Assembly: GCA_028751875.1 (NCBI GenBank) | Contig: CM054145.1 | Coordinates: forward strand, 928,172-992,171 | DNA: 64,000 nucleotides | Source of the DNA: Rapana venosa | Lineage: Eukaryota > Mollusca > Gastropoda > Neogastropoda > Muricidae | Reading direction: 5' to 3' | Shown: positions 48,320-60,854 of the stretch, piece by piece | Position numbering within the stretch: position 1 is the first letter of the stretch | How the letters are laid out: the number at the start of each line of letters is the position of its first letter | Program-made: the position numbers and the translations under genes | Notes under the pieces: model-generated | What the model was told of the DNA's origin: nothing | Database searches by the model: none | Seen by the model: only the letters and a program-made list of their open reading frames with translations

Positions 48320-49270
48320 CATTTCCACTGACATTATATCACATCACATCACATCACACCATGTCACATCATATAACATTACATCCTAACACATTACATC
48401 ACATTTCATTATATTACATCACATTGAATTCATAACATTACAGCATACCACATAACATCACATTTCATTATATTACATCATATTGAATTACATGACATTA
48501 CACCACACTATGTTATATCACATCACACCATGTCACATAACGTTACATCAAGCCACGTTACATCACACCACATTACATTTCATTATATTACATCACATTG
48601 AATTACATAGCATAACATTACACCATGTTACATTACATCACACCATGTTACATTACATCACACCATGTTACATCACATCACACCATGTTACATCACATCA
48701 CACCATGTTACATTACATCACACCATGTTACATCACACCATGTTAATCACACCACACCATGTTACATCACATCACACCATGTTACAGTACATCACACCAT
48801 GTTACAGTACATACACATGTACATCACACACACCATGTTACATACATCACCCATGTTACATCACATCACACCATGTTACATCACATCACACCATGTTACA
48901 TCACACCACACCATGTTACATTACATCACACCATGTTACAGTACATCACACCATGTTACATTACATCACACCATGTTACATCACATCACACCATGTTACA
49001 TCACATCACACCATGTTACAGTACATCACACCATGTTACAGTACATCACACCAGGTTACATTACAGCACACCATGTTACATTATATCACATCACTTGACA
49101 TCACATCACTTGACATCACATTTTATCACATCACATCACACCACATCATTTGACACCACATCACATTACATTTATCATTCACTTACACCATCATTTGACA
49201 CACATCACATTTTATCATCACACCATCACATCACATTTTATCACATCACACCACACCACTTGACACCACA
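48320..49270 (+). repeat. CACCATGTTACATCACATCA satellite-like array
   Basis: Loose ACATCACATT units at 48,320-48,620 sharpen into a regular 20-bp repeat (48,625-49,090) and loosen again. It ends about 60 bp before the last UFSP1 exon. Confidence 0.92.
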
Positions 49271-49327
49271 TCGCATTACACATCGCTCTGTGCTGTGGGA
49301 GGTTGTCCAGGGCTGGTTGTGTGACAG

Positions 49328-49481
49328 GACCCCCACTACAGCGGTCAGGCCAAGGTCAGCCAAGGTCAGTCTGCAGAGGCCAGGCTGGGTGAAGTGGGTG
49401 ATGGTGCAGGACTTCCACCCCACCTCCTTCTACAACCTCTGCCTGCCCCAGCTCCCTGCCAGGGCCTCACCCTCACCATGA
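49328..49481 (+). CDS. UFSP1: UFSP1-like last exon: catalytic Asp/His (DPHY) and C terminus, frameshifted by a 10-bp duplication
   Basis: The acceptor GTGTGACAG is followed by DPHYSGQAKV, which holds the catalytic Asp (49,328-49,330) and His (49,334-49,336). The family's C terminus follows in another frame: LQRPGWVKWVMVQ, then SFYNLCLPQLPARASPSP and TGA at 49,479. The two frames are separated by a perfect 10-bp tandem repeat, GCCAAGGTCA at 49,349-49,358 and again at 49,359-49,368. With a single copy the two parts would be collinear, as in other UFSP1 proteins (DPHY.G...LQ..GWV.W...F...SFYNLCL). As written, the frame from DPHY leads into non-homologous sequence. It may be a null allele, a pseudogene mark or a sequencing error; the exon lies about 200 bp before a block of visibly poor sequence. 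Confidence 0.85.
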
Positions 49482-50585
49482 CCATTGAACACACACATTA
49501 TCCTCACCATGAGGAATGAATACACACCACCCTCACCATGACCATTGAACTCATACTTCTACCATGAGGATTGAACACACACTATCCTCACCATGAGGAA
49601 TGAATACACACTATCCTCACCATGACCATTGAACTCATACTTCTGCCATGACGATTGAACACACACACCACCCTCACCATGAGGAATGAATACACTTTTC
49701 CCTCCCATGACAAATTAAAACACAACACCACCCCCCACCTGGGGAAATTGAAAACAAACATTTTCCCTCACCATGACGATTGAACAAAACAAAACCAACC
49801 CACCATGGGGAATTGAAACACCCCAATCCTCACCAGGAAAATTGAACACAAAAAATTTTCCCTCACCATGGGGTTTGAACACCACAACTTTAATCCTCAC
49901 CAGGGAGGATTGAAAACACACCCCTTTCCCTCACCATGAGGATTGAAACACACATTTTCCTCACCATGAGGATTAAAACACACACACTTTCTTCCCAAAT
50001 GGGGAATTGAACACAAAACCCCTTTCCCAGAGGATTGAACACACATTATCCTCCCCATGGGGATTGAACACCAAACCCCCAAAAAACCCCCTCCCCAAGG
50101 GGGAAATTGAAACACACTATCCTCCCCAATGAGGATTTAACCCACACTTATCCTCACCTTTGGGGATTGAAACACCAAAACCTCACCATAAAATTTTGAA
50201 AAACCCCAACTATCCTCACCATGAGGTTTTGAAACACACCCACCCTCCCCAAAGAGGTTTGAACAAAACCACACCTCCCCGGGAAATTTAAAAAACACCC
50301 CCAAACCCCCTCCCCATGGGGAAATTGAACCCCACACCACCCCCCCCATGGGATTGAACACCATTTCCTCCCTTTAGGTTTAGAAACACAAAATACCCTC
50401 CCCTGGGGGTTTTGAACCACACACAATACCCACCAATGAGGATTGAACACACACCACTATCCTCCCCAATGGGGATTAACCCAAAAACCCCAACTTTCCT
50501 CCCAAGGGATTTGAACACAAACACACTTCCTAAACCATAGGATTAAACACACACACTATCCTCACCATGACCTTAAAATACACAT
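49482..50585 (+). repeat. 29-bp ACCATGAGGATTGAACACAC minisatellite, clean then corrupted
   Basis: It starts directly after the UFSP1 stop codon. Units ACCATGAGGATTGAACACAC ACTATCCTC are clean to about 49,690. After that, homopolymer errors accumulate (CCCCAAAAAACCCC, GGGGTTTTG) while the period stays visible. Confidence 0.85.
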
Positions 50586-51959
50586 CTGGATGAAACTTTA
50601 TTTCAGAATGTTTTTTTTTGTTCTTTGAGGGGAGGTGGAGTAGTTGGTATAGGGGGGGTGTGTAGTGTGTGGGGTGTGTGTGTGGGGGGTGTGGGGTTTG
50701 TGGGTGTTTTGTTTTTGTGGTGTGTGGGGTGGGTTGGGGGTGTGTGTGTTTTTGTGTGTGTTTGTTTTTGTTTAAAATAAAACATGTGTTTTTTGACGTT
50801 ATTGTGATTGTTTTGGAAGTTTTCTGGGAAGAAGCATTAAAATGGCTTTTTCCCCAAATATTTTAAAATCCCACTTGTATTTTTTTTTAAAGGGAAACCA
50901 AAACAAAAATAGAAATTTAATTAAACATGATTTTCAAAACTGCTCACTTAAAAAAATTTAAAGGAAATAAAAGAAGAATGATGGGGGTTTGTCAGTATGG
51001 GTTGATTTGTTTGAGCTTGTGGTTTTGTTGTGTTGTCTTGTCGTTGTTGTTGTCGTTTTTGGGATCCCGTTTAAAAAAAATGGCGAGGGTTTTGATTTTT
51101 GGGTCGACTTTTTTAAATCCTGCCCCCCTTTTCTGTAATTCCTGCCCCTTTTTGCTGCTACTGGGCTGCTGTTTGTTCGGGCGCTGCTGCTGCTGCTATT
51201 TTTGGGCGGCTGCTGCTGCTGCTGTTTGGCTGCGGGCTTTCTGCTCTGCTACTGCTGCTCCAGGTTTCCCTATTTCATTTCAATCCCCCCCTCACCCCCC
51301 CAGGTTGACGGCCCCACGGAGACACCTTTCCTTGTGGGGGTTTTTTTCCCTGCAGTAAACACCATCTGACTCCACTCCTAAAAAAGTCCTTCAACGAGAC
51401 AATAAACAGGCCCCATGCATAAATTGCACACGTGGACCTTTTTACTCCCCATTTTTAAAAAACCTTTCTGCCTTTTGAAAGAGGGGCCTTTATTGTTTGG
51501 TAAGAACAAATTTAAAATTTTTTTTGAAATTAGATAAAGCCCCGTGGAGATTTCTGATTTTGGGGAGTAAGAACAGATGGAAAAAAATAATATATGTTAA
51601 ATTAAAAAAAGGGCCCAGCTACCTAATTTAAGGGTGTAGGTGTGTGTGTGCACGCGTGGGGGCGTACTACATTGGGTGTGGTTTGTGTTTTGAGATGTCT
51701 CTTTTTTAACGTCTATTCAAATTTGTAAATTTGAGGGGGAAAAATGTAAAAAGGGAAAGACAAACAAGAACTAAAAAAAAATGTCAGATAACAGTACAAA
51801 AATTAAAACATCAAACACAAAAAAAACTAAAAAATGGCAGAAAAAAAAGCAGAAAACTTGAATTTTAAAAATAAAACCCACAAACTCCCCTTCGGTGCAC
51901 CTTTACATGAAAAACCCAATCCAATTCGGGAAAAAATCCAAATCCGAATCCCCCCTTTC

Positions 51960-52850
51960 CTTCACAAAACACATGCAGGAACACATGCAAACACACATAC
52001 GGGAAAACACACATGGGCACACAAAAGCCCCACACACACTCACACAAACGGGGGACACCCCCCCCCACCCCCCACAAAATGCCCCCACTCACACGCACCA
52101 GCAAACACACACACACGCCCCACCCAAACCACACACAAGCACCAGCAAACCCACCCCAAAATTTGGGCAAACACACACACACCCCACAAAACCAAAAGGG
52201 AAAAACACACACACATACAGGGGGCAAACACACAAAAACACATACATGGGCAAACCACAAAAACATAAATGAGCAAACACCGCACACTTACCTGGGAAAA
52301 ACACAGGCACGCACACACATACCACAAACCCCAAAACACATAAAAGGGAAAACACACACATAAAAGGGAAAACACACACACATACCAAAAAACACACACA
52401 AATACATGGGAAAAACACACACCCCATACAGGGGCAAACACACGCACGCACACACATCCCACAAACCCAACCACATACTTTGGGCAAACCACAAATACAT
52501 GGGAAAACACACACACATACCAGCAAACACCCCCAAAACTAAACCAACAAAAAAACAACACACATACATGTGAAAACCCACACACACCATACAGGGGAAA
52601 AACACCCCCAAATTAAGGGCAAACACACACACTTTAATGGGAAAACCCACAACACATACCGCAAAACACCACACATACTTGGGCAAAAACACCCACATAC
52701 ATGGGCAAACACACCCCCGCTTTACAGGGGAAAAACACACGACGCACAACTTTACCACAAACACACCCCATACATGGGAAAAAAACACCCCCGCCCCAAC
52801 ACAACAAACAGGGGAAAAACACATACTCCCACTATAACAAAATAACAGGA
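51960..52850 (+). repeat. Smeared CA-rich minisatellite in the low-quality block
   Basis: ACACACACATACATGGGCAA-like units recur at about 22-30 bp, with GGGAAAA replacing GGGCAAA in many. It is flanked to 53,500 by A/C-only sequence of the same kind. Confidence 0.6.
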
Positions 52851-55404
52851 CACACCCAAAACCCCAGAACCCCACACAAAACCGGGAACACCCCCCCCAA
52901 ACCCACACACAAAACCAGAACAAAACAAAACCCCCCAACACACCCAGAACATACCCCCCAAAACCCCCCCCAAACAACACCCCCAAGCAACAACAAAACA
53001 TAAACCCAGACCCCCCCCACCCATCCAAAAGAACACCCACCCACCACAAAAAACACCAAACCACAAAAAAACACCCACACCCCAAGAACACAATCACACC
53101 CCCCCACAAAAACCAGAAAACATACACGGGGGGGGGGCACCCACCCCCCCCAGAACACCCCCCCTTTCCAAAAAACAACCCCAAACCACCCCAACACACA
53201 CCAGAAACCCCAAAACACACCCAAAACACACCAGAAACCCCAAAACCCCAAACAAAACCACCCCACACCCAAAGAAAAACCCCAAAACACCAGAACCCCC
53301 CCAAACCAAAAACACCAACAACCAGAACAAAAACCCACACACAACACACACAAAACCTTAAAACCCACACCAGAACACAAACCAACACACAAACCAGAAA
53401 CACAACCCACACACCAAAAACACAAACCACACACCCAGAACCCACACCCACCAGAACCACCCAAAAACCAGAAAACCCCTTTTAAAACCAAAACCTTTTT
53501 CCCCCCCAAAAATTTTACCCAACACCCAAACCGCCAGAAAAACCCAAACCGGGTTAATTTTTCAAAACCACCCAACAACCCGAACCCCAAAAACCCCCGA
53601 ACCCCCAATCCCAACCACCAACCAGAACCCCCCCCCCAATTTTCCCGAACTCCCAACCCAAACCCCGAAAAAACCCCCCAACAAACACCCCCAATCAATC
53701 ACCAAGAACCCCTTTTTCAACCCAGCAAGGCCCCATTCTGAGGAAGGGAAAGGAGAACGACCATTGGGATCGGGCCCAAAACCTGAGGGGAATTGTTTGC
53801 CTTTTTCCTTTTTTTTCCCTTGTCTTTTTTTCCCAAAAGGGATTAACCCAACCACCCCCATCTTGCCCGGCTAAAAAAAATCCCAGGGGGGAAAAACGCC
53901 CCAATTAATCCTGAAACATTTTTGGTTGAGTTACCTTCAAAAAAGCAATTCATGGATGCAGTTTATCTTTTTTCCCCTTTTGGGGTCATTAAAACCTCAA
54001 CCACTTCAGGTGTCTTTTATTTTCAAATTCAGTTCTGTGGTTAAAACTTTGAACCGTTTTTTTTTTTGTTTTTTTTTGGGGAAACGGGCCTTCATTTTTT
54101 GGTTTTTTTTGTTTGCTTTGTTCCGGGTTAATTAAACCTTTTTTTGGGTAATTTATCTTTTTTCTTTTTCTTTTCCTTTCTCTTTTTTAATTCTTTTTTC
54201 ACTTCAAAGTTTTAAATCTAAATCACCCCCCCCCTAGTAAACAAAACCCCCCCTGAACCCCCCCCTTGAAAAAAAAAAAGAAAAAAATAACCCACCCCCT
54301 GAGGGTTTTTAAAAACACCTGGCCAAGTTACCCCTAAAACCCACCTGAAAAGTTAAAAAAAAAAATCCCCCCCCCCCCCTTCCTTCATTTTTAAAAACCC
54401 CAAAAAAACCCAAAACAACCCAATTCCCAAAAACCCCCCAAACCCCCAAAAAATACGCCGGGCAAGGGAAAAATTAAACAAAAGAACCAAAAAATTTCAA
54501 ACCCAAAACCCCCAAAAACCCCCGAACTTTTTTCCCCAAAAAAAAAAAAATGGGGGGGAAACCAATTCGGGGAAATCGGAAAGGAAGATGACGTTTCGTG
54601 CTTTTTTTCTTTTTTCTTTTTTTCTTTGGGTTGGCCTTTTCAAAGCCCCCCTTTGTTTCGCCAATACCTATTTGCCAAGTGTTCCTAAATTAAAACCGAG
54701 TTTAAAACTTTTTTTTGTTTGTGTTTCCCCCCTAAATTTCCCAGGGCAAGGGGAATTTTTTTTGGGGGTTTTTTTCCCCCCTTAAGAACTGATGAATTCA
54801 ATTTGGGGGGGGGGTTGTTAAACCCCCCAACTCCCCTTGGGGTTTAAATAACCTTTTGAAGTGTTTTAAAAGGGGGGGGGGGGGGGGTGGGAAACCCCCT
54901 CCTGGCCAACTGATCCAACTTTTTTTTTCCCAATTTTGAAATTTCACATAACGAATGACCTTTAAAAATAAAAGAATATGCCCCCCCTAAAACACCACCC
55001 CACCACCCCCTTAACCATACACCACACTCCACCACCCCCACACAAAAACCCCACCCCACCAACCCCACACTTAAACAAAATCCTTTAAACCCCAACAAAA
55101 CCCCACACCACCACACCCAAAATGACGCCTTTGCAAGCCTAACCCTAACATTTTAAAACACGAACGCAGCCAATTTAACAATTTAAAACCACACCACCAC
55201 CCCCCACACAACCCCAAAACCCCACCACCCCCACACAACCCCACACGCGCCACCCTGACGCCGCCACGCAGCCTACCCCCTCCCAAAAACCCCACACTGT
55301 CCACACCCGAAACATACAAAACCTGCATTTTCTTTTTTTCCTTTCCCCCGGGAAATGGGGCCTTTACAATAACCCTTTGTTTCTCCCAAACCTTTTCCCA
55401 CCCC

Positions 55405-55870
55405 ACGCATGCCTAAAACCCCTACACATACAGCCCCACTGCATCCCAACATCCCTAACATGCACCCCCGGGCTTTCCTCTTTCCCTACACATCAGCACA
55501 TGAAACCCCTAAAACCCTACACATCCCTCACACTGCATCCCCTACATCCCTAAACATAAAACCACACGCATGCCAAACACCCCTACCCCATACAGCACCT
55601 GCATGCCTAAAACCCTTTCAAAATAAAGCACACTGCATGCCTAATCCCTACACATACAGGCACACTGCATCCCTACACCCCTTTCCCCTTTACAGCACAC
55701 TCCCGGGCCAACACCCCTACCTTACAGCAACTCCCATCCCAAAATCCCTACCATACTTAAACCACTCCCAGGGCCTACACCCCCTTCACATAAATGCCAC
55801 CTGAAATGCCTACCCCCTACACAAAACATGAAACCTGCATGCCTACATCCCTAACAACATGCCACCTCCC
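55405..55870 (+). repeat. Smeared 28-bp minisatellite
   Basis: CATACAGCACACTGCATGCC TAAACCCCTA-like units recur about 15 times with frequent C-run errors. Confidence 0.65.
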
Positions 55871-56999
55871 ACTCATTCTGCCCTCGGCCTGAAAAAGGTT
55901 TAACAGACCCCCACGGGTGCTTCATTCACCAGAAAAACCACCATTGTCTGCCCGGCCTCCCCCCCTTCCTTCAAGCCCATATGAGGAGTGAGGCTAAAAT
56001 TGGGGGCAACAATGCCGAAAAAAAAGCATCAGGCTTTGGCTGGTCGGGCTTTTGGCCTTCCGTGGGTCAATGCAATTTCGTTAGTTGGCTGTAGGAGCGC
56101 GTTTTAGCGTGGTCATGGTAACCTGGGCTGGCGGGGAACTTTGAGGGGGGTTTTTCCCCCCAGCCCCAATTTTTTACTGCTGCCTGTTGGTGGGGGCCAC
56201 CCCAACCCCCCCCCCCTCCCCCTCCTCTCTGTGGGAATGCCCGCCATGTTGTCATCGATCGGGTGTCGCCGGATTCAAGTTGGGGGCAGGTTGGGAAGGA
56301 AACTGCTGCCCCCATCTGTCCGATGACACGGTGTCACCCCGACTCTTCTCTCTGCCCCTACTCTGGGGCCCCCCCCCGCCATCTGCACCCTGTCGCCCAA
56401 ACCTCCGTGCAGTTTAGTCCCGGGACAAACCGTTGACTCTTTCCAAAAGCAAAAAATTTTCCCCCAGTCTTTTTTGGGAAATTGCCCCGAAGCAGGCTTG
56501 GACCCCCGACAAAGGGAAAGGGCTGTTTCGGCAGTGGGGGTGTGGGCCGGGCCCCTTGGGGCAGCCGCCACAGGTGGTTTAAGTGCCCCGGGCCCTTTCC
56601 AAAATTCACCCCATTCGGCTTGAAGTGGCCCGGGACGTGCGACAATGCTGTGTTCGGGGGGGATGGGCCCAATCAGCCCCCTTTTTGGGGTTCTGGGGTT
56701 GGAATGTAAGTTTTGTTAGGACCCGGACAGACATAGCGTTTCACTGAAACAGGATGTGTGTGGTGTAGGGGTAGGTTTTGTTAGGTAATTAAAGGCCGTG
56801 TTGGGGCAGCAGCCTTCTCCTCCTTCAGTCTGGGCATCACTGCATCTTTGTGTGATGAGGGCCCCGGGTGCTGTGTGCACACTTCGCGCCCCTTTTACTG
56901 CTGGTAACTAGTTTTGATCACAAAATTTAGGTCCCACCTTTGAACTGAGGTCTGGATATAAAAAAATGTGTTTTTGTGTGCGGGGGTAGTGATTTTGGG

Positions 57000-58140
57000 A
57001 CTAAGTTTAAAAGTTTTTTTGAAAGGGTTTTAAATTTCAGGGATAAAGTATATTGAATGTGGTTTAAGTGTTAAAAACGGGTTTTAAAATTTTAGGACAC
57101 ACCCAAAGTTTTTTTCAGTGTTTTGGGGAAACAAAAGAATTGGTTTTTTGGGGTTTCTGGGGGCACATCGTAACTAGGTTTCAGTATTTTGGGATCCATT
57201 GTGAAGGGGTTTTAGCGTTTTCTGGGGGCAAAATGTTTTTAACTGGTTTTTGGGGGTTTTCTGGGGTTTACATGTGTAACTGTAGTTTCAGCGTTACTTT
57301 GGGGGACATTGTAACTGTAGTTTTTGCGTTACTGGGGGCATATGTGTAACTGTAGTTTCAGCGTTTAATGGGGGAAAATGTTAACGGGAATTTCAGGTTA
57401 CTGGGGACATTTTGTAAATGGAGTTTCAGCGTTTCTGGGGTCTCCCTCTGTAACTAGTTTCAGCGTTAATGGGGGTCTATTGAAAATGAGTTTCAGCGTT
57501 TTGGGGTTCTTTGTAACTGTTTTCGCGGGTTTTGGGGGCATATTTTAACAAATTTTAGCGTTACTGGGGGCAAAAAATTTTAACTATTTTTTTTAAGGGC
57601 CCCCTTTTTGGGGGGTTTTTAAAATTTTTAACTGTGGTTTCAGCGTTACTGGGGTCACATGTTAAACTGTAATTTCGCGTTACGGGGGGTCAATATATAA
57701 ATTGTTTCAGCGTTTTCTGGGGCATTTGTGGGAGCTATGGTTTCGCGGGTTTCTTTTTGGGGGCAAATTTGGAAAATGGTTTCACGCAATGGGGGCACAA
57801 TTTTGTAACTGTGGTTTCAATTAACTGGGGTCACATCTTGATGGTTTTTGCGTTATGGGTCCCCTTTTTTAACCCGGTTTTACGTTACTGGGGCACTGTG
57901 TAACTGGTTTTTAGCTTATGGGGGCATATCCCTGACTGTGGTTTCAAACTTTATGGGGGGAAATTGGTGAATGAGGTTTTTTAGCGTGGGGCTGGGGCAA
58001 AAGCGGTGACTGTGGGTTTTGGCAATTTCTGGGGTCCATATGTAACTGTGGTTTCAGCGTTAAAGGGGTCATATTGTGGGCTGTGATTTTGGGGGAAAAT
58101 TTCTGGGGGGAAATTGGTGACTGAGGTTTTCAAACGTGAT
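57000..58140 (+). repeat. Smeared 33-37 bp GTTTCAGCGTTACTGGGG minisatellite
   Basis: Units of GTAACTGTAGTTTCAGCGTT ACTGGGGGCATAT recur about 30 times, with G-run and T-run errors throughout. Confidence 0.75.
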
Positions 58141-58729
58141 GGGTTTACAGTGGGGATTTTGGTTTTTGGCCAATGTACATGGTACAAGGGGGTGAATGGG
58201 GGTCCCCCCTCTTTTGGGGGGTCATGGACAAATACTCCTTTTCCCCTTCCCCCGGCCCCCCCTGGCCCGCCAGGTGCGCAGTTTCCCCTCGCAGTTTTTT
58301 CGAGACCCCAGCGCCCCTTTTCCCGAAAATTTGCCCCAACCCCACCGCCCGACCGCTTGAGAGGTCAGTGAAAGGGTGGCCCTTGGGGTGGGGGTTGCTG
58401 GCTGGGGGGCCCGGGGTTAGCTTTTCGACAAAAGAAACGGGGGAGGGGGGGGGGGGGGTAAGGGGGTTTTTTTTGCGGGGATTTGCACGTAAAATGGGTG
58501 GCACCCGGGGTGTCATGGATGGTGAAAAAAGGGTTTAAAAAAACAAAAAAAATTAAAAACAAACACGTTTAAAGTAAAAATTCTTTGACACACCGGAAGT
58601 CAAAATTCACACTTCCCCTGAAGGGGGAAAGCCAAAACCCAAGTTTGGGGCAGTTTACCCCTCCCGCCGGCCGCAGCACACACACAACCCCACACACCAC
58701 AAAACACCAGAATTAAACAAAAAAAGAGA

Positions 58730-59010
58730 AGAAGGAGAGAAAGAGAGAGGGGAAGGAGAGAGAGAGAAAAAATTGACAAAAGGGGCTTCCATAACGATCG
58801 TTTATTTTATATTTTAAAATCACTTTTTAAAATTTTCCTGTTTATTCATTTATGTAAGGGGTTTAAAAACCTTTTTGGGTTTTTTTTTTTCCCAACTCTA
58901 TTGCATTTAATATTTATTTTTTTTGTCAGCAATTTTTTTTTTTGAAAATTCTCTTCTTTTGTCTCCCCTACCTCTCTCCTTTCTTTTCCCTTTTCCCCAC
59001 CGAAGAAAAA
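58730..59010 (+). repeat. Corrupted copy of 60,780-61,055
   Basis: GA-rich tract, TTCCATAACGATCGTTTATT, AAAATCACTTT, CCTGTTTATTCATTTATGTA, TTGCATTTAATATT, TTTGTCAGCAATTTT and TATTCTCTTCTT-like blocks occur in the same order as in the clean sequence at 60,780-61,055. Base changes mostly extend a neighbouring homopolymer. Confidence 0.8.
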
Positions 59011-60761
59011 AACAGAGGGAAACCAAAGTTTTTTCCATGCCCAACCAACTTACCTTTTCAAACCCTTTTTTTCCCCCCTTGGTTTTTTTTCACTTTAATT
59101 TAAATACAAATAAAAAAGGAAAAAAGGCCCTCAACAAACAAAGGAACTTTTCCCCGGTTGCCACCTTAATTTTGGGTTTTGGGGGAAAATTTGTGGGTCC
59201 AATGGGGGGTGATTTTTTGTTTTGGACCCTTTCCCCGGCACGCTCTCTTTTCCCTCTCTCCCAAACCAAAAAAACCCTCCCTCCCCCACCTTCCTCTCTC
59301 CCCCTCCTTCCTCCCCAACCCCCTTTCTCTCTTTGTTTCCCCCCCCTTAAGGGCGAGGTTGGAATTGGAGAAAAATTGATCTTTTAAAACGTGATTAGGC
59401 CCAAAGCCTTTTAATTAATAAGGGGGGGGAAAAAAACGGGGCCCTTCATTTTAAAGGGCCCTTTTTAAAAATAAACCGGGGGTAAAGCCAGGGCTTTTTC
59501 GTCCCCTTTAAAAGCTTTTAGCAGCCCATGATCCCCTGTTTTGGGAAAACTTAAACCGTTGAACCCTAAACCCCTTTCCCTCTTTTGGGGCGGGACCTTC
59601 TTCAAAGGAAAAAAGCCCAAAGTGTTAAAGGGGGGAGGGAAACCCGAAGGGGTTTGTTTTTTCAATTTGGGGACTTTCCTGGAGGGCCTTTAACTTTTCC
59701 CCCTACTTTAAAAAAAAATTTAAAAGGGTCCTTGTTTTCCCCCAAAAAGGATTGAATAAAAATTTTTTTAAGGAAGGGGAATTTGAAAGAAGAATTGGGA
59801 AAGGGCCCCCTTAAGGGAAAGCTTTGGTCTTTTTTCCCCCCCTTTTTTAAAGGAACACCCCAAATTTAAACCTTAAAACAGAAAGGGAAGGGGATGAAAG
59901 CTCCAAAGGCAGATTTAAATTTGTGCTTTGGTCAATGAAGGGGGTACACCCCCCAACGGGGGAATTTTAAAAGGGGTTATGCCCTTTTAAAAACCCCCCC
60001 TTTTTTCCCCCTTTAAAAAAGACTTCCCAAAATTTTAATAAAATTTGGTTTTAACCAAGGTTCAATGTTCCCTTGGTTGGGGGGGTTTTTTGATTCTTGT
60101 TGTTTGGGGTTTTGGGGGGGGGGTTTGGGGAAAAATGGGTTTTGGCCTTTTTCTTTTCTTGGGTTTCAAAAATTGGGTTTTAAAGGGTATTTGTTTTCTA
60201 AAAAATTAACTTCCCCCCCGCCCTCCCTTTATTTTACCTTCCCCAAAATTTTTTGTTAAAATTTTAAATTTCCATTTCTGGTTAAAAAATTTTTAAAATT
60301 CTTTATTTGGCTCCCCTTTGCCCCAAAAAGAAAAAAAATTTTTCCCCCCCTTTTGGCTTTTAACAAAGAAAAATATTTTTTTGTTTAAAAGTCCCCCAAG
60401 GATCCCCCACCATTTTTAGTGAAGGGTTTTAAAAAAGGTTTTGACTTATTTTTTCGAAATAAAGATTTTATTCTTGGTTTTACATTTAAATTAATAAAAC
60501 CTTTTAACCCCAAAAATGGTGGTCCAAAAAAAATTATTATTAAATTTTACAAAAGCCAACCGGAAATAAGAAAATAAACCCCTTTAAAATGGGGAACTTT
60601 GGGGAAAACCCGGAATTTATTTTAAAATTTAAAAATTCTTTAAATGGGGTTTTGTGGGGCGCCCGGGCTTAAAACCCAATTCCCAAATTTTTTTCAAAAG
60701 GGAAGTGGGTTTTTTTCCCCCTCCCAGGGAAAAAGGGAAAATTTACTCCACCCCACACACA

Positions 60762-60787
60762 CACACACACACACACAGAGAAGAGAG

Positions 60788-60854
<67 letters not shown>

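Larger units (their letters stand above)
35697..49481 (+). other. UFSP1: UFSP1-like UFM1-specific cysteine peptidase locus (split gene, possibly damaged)
   Basis: UFSP1 (peptidase family C78) is a cytosolic cysteine protease that exposes the C-terminal glycine of UFM1 for ufmylation. Four separate + strand blocks occur in the family's order: a HYxCDGTDDR block (35,697-35,822), the catalytic Cys block GWGCGYRTLQ (from 39,256), GGDSDASSKG (40,801-40,871) and DPHY...SFYNLCLPQ (49,328-49,481). GGDSD is the UFSP1 version; UFSP2 proteins have a different sequence there, so UFSP1 is preferred. Introns are about 3.4 kb (GT minisatellite) and 8.5 kb (2.9-kb tandem duplication plus minisatellites). Two problems remain: the stretch that should lie between the Cys block and GGD (GDK and GS..WIG motifs) is not recognisable, and the last exon carries a 10-bp duplication that shifts frame. 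Identity of the family is near certain. Whether the locus is functional, a pseudogene or mis-assembled is open. Confidence 0.88.
49690..60740. other. Homopolymer-biased, apparently uncorrected sequence block
   Basis: Runs of three to six identical bases are far commoner here than in flanking DNA, and dinucleotide alternation is lost even inside CA repeats. Several minisatellites remain visible but smeared. Open frames here (for example long Gly/Phe/Val-rich ones at 52.3-53.7 kb on the minus strand) are not credible genes. A less affected island lies at about 55,870-56,700, in which I recognise no gene. Confidence 0.75.

Noticed and set aside
52288..53698. Gly/Phe/Val-rich frames of 288-390 codons, membrane-protein-like
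   Set aside because: They lie in A/C-only, homopolymer-smeared sequence, where the opposite strand can hardly form stops.
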